Positions 61,991 through 64,000 of a stretch of DNA of 64,000 bases are shown one piece after another. Under the pieces are notes generated by a model. It was not told the DNA's origin. It worked only from the letters and a program-made list of their open reading frames with translations, and did not search any database. Both the position numbers and the translations under genes were made by a program. Source of the stretch: Mansonella perstans (lineage: Eukaryota > Nematoda > Chromadorea > Rhabditida > Onchocercidae); assembly GCA_037074765.1 (NCBI GenBank), contig JBAMDO010000166.1, forward strand, positions 1 to 64,000. Direction: 5' to 3'. Within the stretch, counting starts at the first letter, position 1; every line of letters starts with the position of its first letter.

Positions 61991-64000
61991 ATGTCAAAAT
62001 TTGATACCGTAACACATAATGGTAAGTTACTTGTTTAATTCTTCATTATGATACTGATGTATTTTTATCAATTTAACACAGTTTCAACTATAATTATTGG
62101 AAATTTCGGAACTGTTTTCATCAGCTACTCAGATTATGATATTTCTTCATGAAAAGAAAAGAAAAGCTTGAGAGCTTAAAAACTTAATTGTTAATTAAGC
62201 TTTATTTGTTCAGTATCAACATTTATAAAATTTTGTAAAATTTCAGAATTGCTTGTGGCAATTCAGCGCTATCTCGCTCAAGGTCCCTGTCAGGAAGCAG
62301 CCAGAACGTTAAAGGACGAAATAGAAAAAAACCAGGTTTTCAATTGTTTTCACTATTGCATAATTAATGTACTTGATAATCTTAACGAAAATGTTTGATA
62401 TTCTTTTCTGTCAAAATGGTTGAAGCTCGTAGCATTTATTATAATCAAAATATGTGTCTATTCAAATATGCAAGTTGAAGTTCCCATTTCTTACTATAGA
62501 CTTTACATTCGATATCATGGAAAGTAATCAGGTAGTTATTGCTTACTATCCATTATAGTCTAATGTATCGAACTTGTAAAAATAGTTGTTGAAGAAACAA
62601 AATCATGCTGAAGAACTTATTCTATGAAAAGCAATATCAGCGTAACTTTCTGGAACACGTTTTTTTTTTTGGAGGGTCTTTTCACCATTCCTCTATCTTT
62701 TTCTTACTTTCTCTGTTCTTTCTCTATTAAGAGCAGTACATTGAAGGTCAGAGCATTTTTTGTTTTTTCTTTTTTCATGAAATACAAGAATTTTTACTGA
62801 ACAACTTTTTTCATTTTTTTCTTTTGTTTTTGTTTCACTGATTCATGTTGCTACATTTCAGTTACTGCCTGTGCGGTATGATTATAAAGGCGAAGCTCAC
62901 CAGCGTTCTTTTGAAGATTTTGTGAGTTTATTTATGAAACATCAAAGTTTGTTCTGATTTTTTATTTAATTCATTTGGGATAATTTGATATGTCGATAAC
63001 GATGAATTCAGAACAAATTGTTGTAGTACTTTAATTGTATGATAGAATGAATTTAAATCATATAATTATTTTAAATTATTTTTTCTTTGATTTCTTGCGT
63101 TCTTAGTAATCGCTTTGCTAGAATTAACCATATTTTTTTCTCAAGGAAAGATCTGTTATACCGTTAAATGTTTCACTGGTTTCCTTAATCGAACGTCTTG
63201 GTTCTCTAATTGCTGTCGCTGTTCCGATTCCTTTACGAAATCTACCTCTAAGAATATACATGAATAAATCACACGCTTTAGACCGGAAACCAGGTTTTCC
63301 TTTTTCCTATTTATTTCTATTATGTAACGATTACATGTTAACTGGTAGTTCTATTGATTGATGCTAACAACCAGTTTCTTTCATGCTTTAGAGGATTTGA
63401 TAAAGAAGCCAACACTACGGGTAGTCTTAGGACGTTCGAATATCAGTGTATTGAAAAAATTGAATCCAATACGATCGCGGACTGCACGTGAATTGGGTAG
63501 AACAGTAATACCGAAATATCTTTTGCATAAAGTATGTAACACTTTCTCCAATTTATTGTTTGAAATTTTCTCAAACTTCAAATCTTAATCATTAAATATC
63601 TTTTAAATCTCGATGAAGGATGCTTTTAAACACTATAGAGAAATATACCTTTATGTTATTTGAAAGAATGTGAGAGTTTTTTTCCGATGGATGTTCACTG
63701 TTTGTTTGTTCAAAGATAATGTTATTTGAAATGTCAAGCTTGACTTCGTAATTTTTTTAATATACATTTGTTACCCGGATTTCTGCAATTACAGATAGAA
63801 TTCCATGCACAACTTTTATGTACAATTAAATAAGTTAGCTAGTGAGGTAATTATCGAGATATAAAAGAATTTATGTGGGCAACTAATATGATGATAGAAG
63901 ATGTTGAGAAATAGTCGTTAAATGGAAAAAATCGTATAGGTATTACGAAATTTTTTTCAGAGTTCAATGAATAATTTTGAGTTACATTATCGCATTCTTG
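61991..64000 (+). CDS. PHIP/BRWD family protein (LisH + WD40 + bromodomain), N-terminal part
   Basis: PHIP/BRWD proteins are chromatin readers and CUL4-DDB1 substrate receptors. Exons 61991-62021, 62247-62335, 62862-62921, 63146-63293, 63392-63531 and about 63795-63819 join in phase to 164 residues; the gene continues past the window. The protein opens MSKFDTVTHNELLVAIQRYL, then AQGPCQEAARTLKDEIEKNQ and LLPVRYDYKGEAHQRSFEDF. This parallels the PHIP N-terminus (FLEDGPCQQAAQVLIREV...LLPRRTDWTGKEHPRTY). It ends near YLLHKIEFHAQLL, the point where PHIP reads MKMHKRILGH and enters its first WD repeat. The WD40 and bromodomains would lie beyond 64000. The first ATG and a nearby upstream acceptor support the start. 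Confidence 0.85.

Noticed and set aside
1..64000. CRISPR arrays, rRNA, phage or bacterial operons
   Set aside because: No spaced palindromic repeats or bacterial gene layout were seen; all recognised genes are spliced eukaryotic genes.

Overview
The window looks like nuclear DNA of a nematode, most likely a filarial species. It is strongly AT-rich. Genes are cut into many short exons (about 50-250 bp) with GT...(T)TTCAG introns, and reconstructed proteins match animal families. Several genes have a strong 3' splice site just upstream of the ATG with no obvious upstream exon, as expected for spliced-leader trans-splicing. The species is inferred, not proven. I joined exons by eye using splice consensus, reading phase and remembered family conservation; no alignment was run.

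Layout. 119-16369 (+): most of a TRPM-family cation channel, 5' end outside the window. 19618-21868 (-): ESCRT-III subunit CHMP6/Vps20. 24090-27002 (-): a HORMA-domain meiotic axis protein (HIM-3/HTP type). 28433-31978 (-): a divergent classical protein tyrosine phosphatase whose 5' end is unresolved; one intron has no canonical 3' splice site. 33476-35122 (-): SNRNP27, a tri-snRNP splicing protein. 35896-46879 (+): USP48 deubiquitinase, sharing a 773-bp divergent promoter region with SNRNP27. 48471-48600: a decayed U1 snRNA-like sequence. 48923-52083 (+): mitochondrial ribosomal protein MRPS30 (mL65). 53369-57159 (-): proteasome ubiquitin receptor RPN10/PSMD4. 58568-60090 (+): the E2 variant UEV-1. 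61991-64000 (+): the LisH-containing N-terminus of a PHIP/BRWD protein, cut by the window end.

Most genes are single-copy housekeeping genes. USP48, RPN10, UEV-1, CHMP6 and probably the PHIP/BRWD protein act in ubiquitin-dependent pathways, but nothing in the sequence shows that they are co-regulated. Intergenic and intronic DNA holds microsatellites, short tandem duplications, a fold-back (MITE-like) element and a 25-bp-period repeat in the SNRNP27/USP48 promoter region. I found no CRISPR array, prokaryotic operon, intact transposon or credible tRNA/rRNA gene. I did not find an undescribed multi-gene system. The most checkable oddities are the phosphatase splice anomaly, the U1 relic, the MGC-type acylation motif at the start of USP48, and an alternative terminal exon for the HORMA protein.
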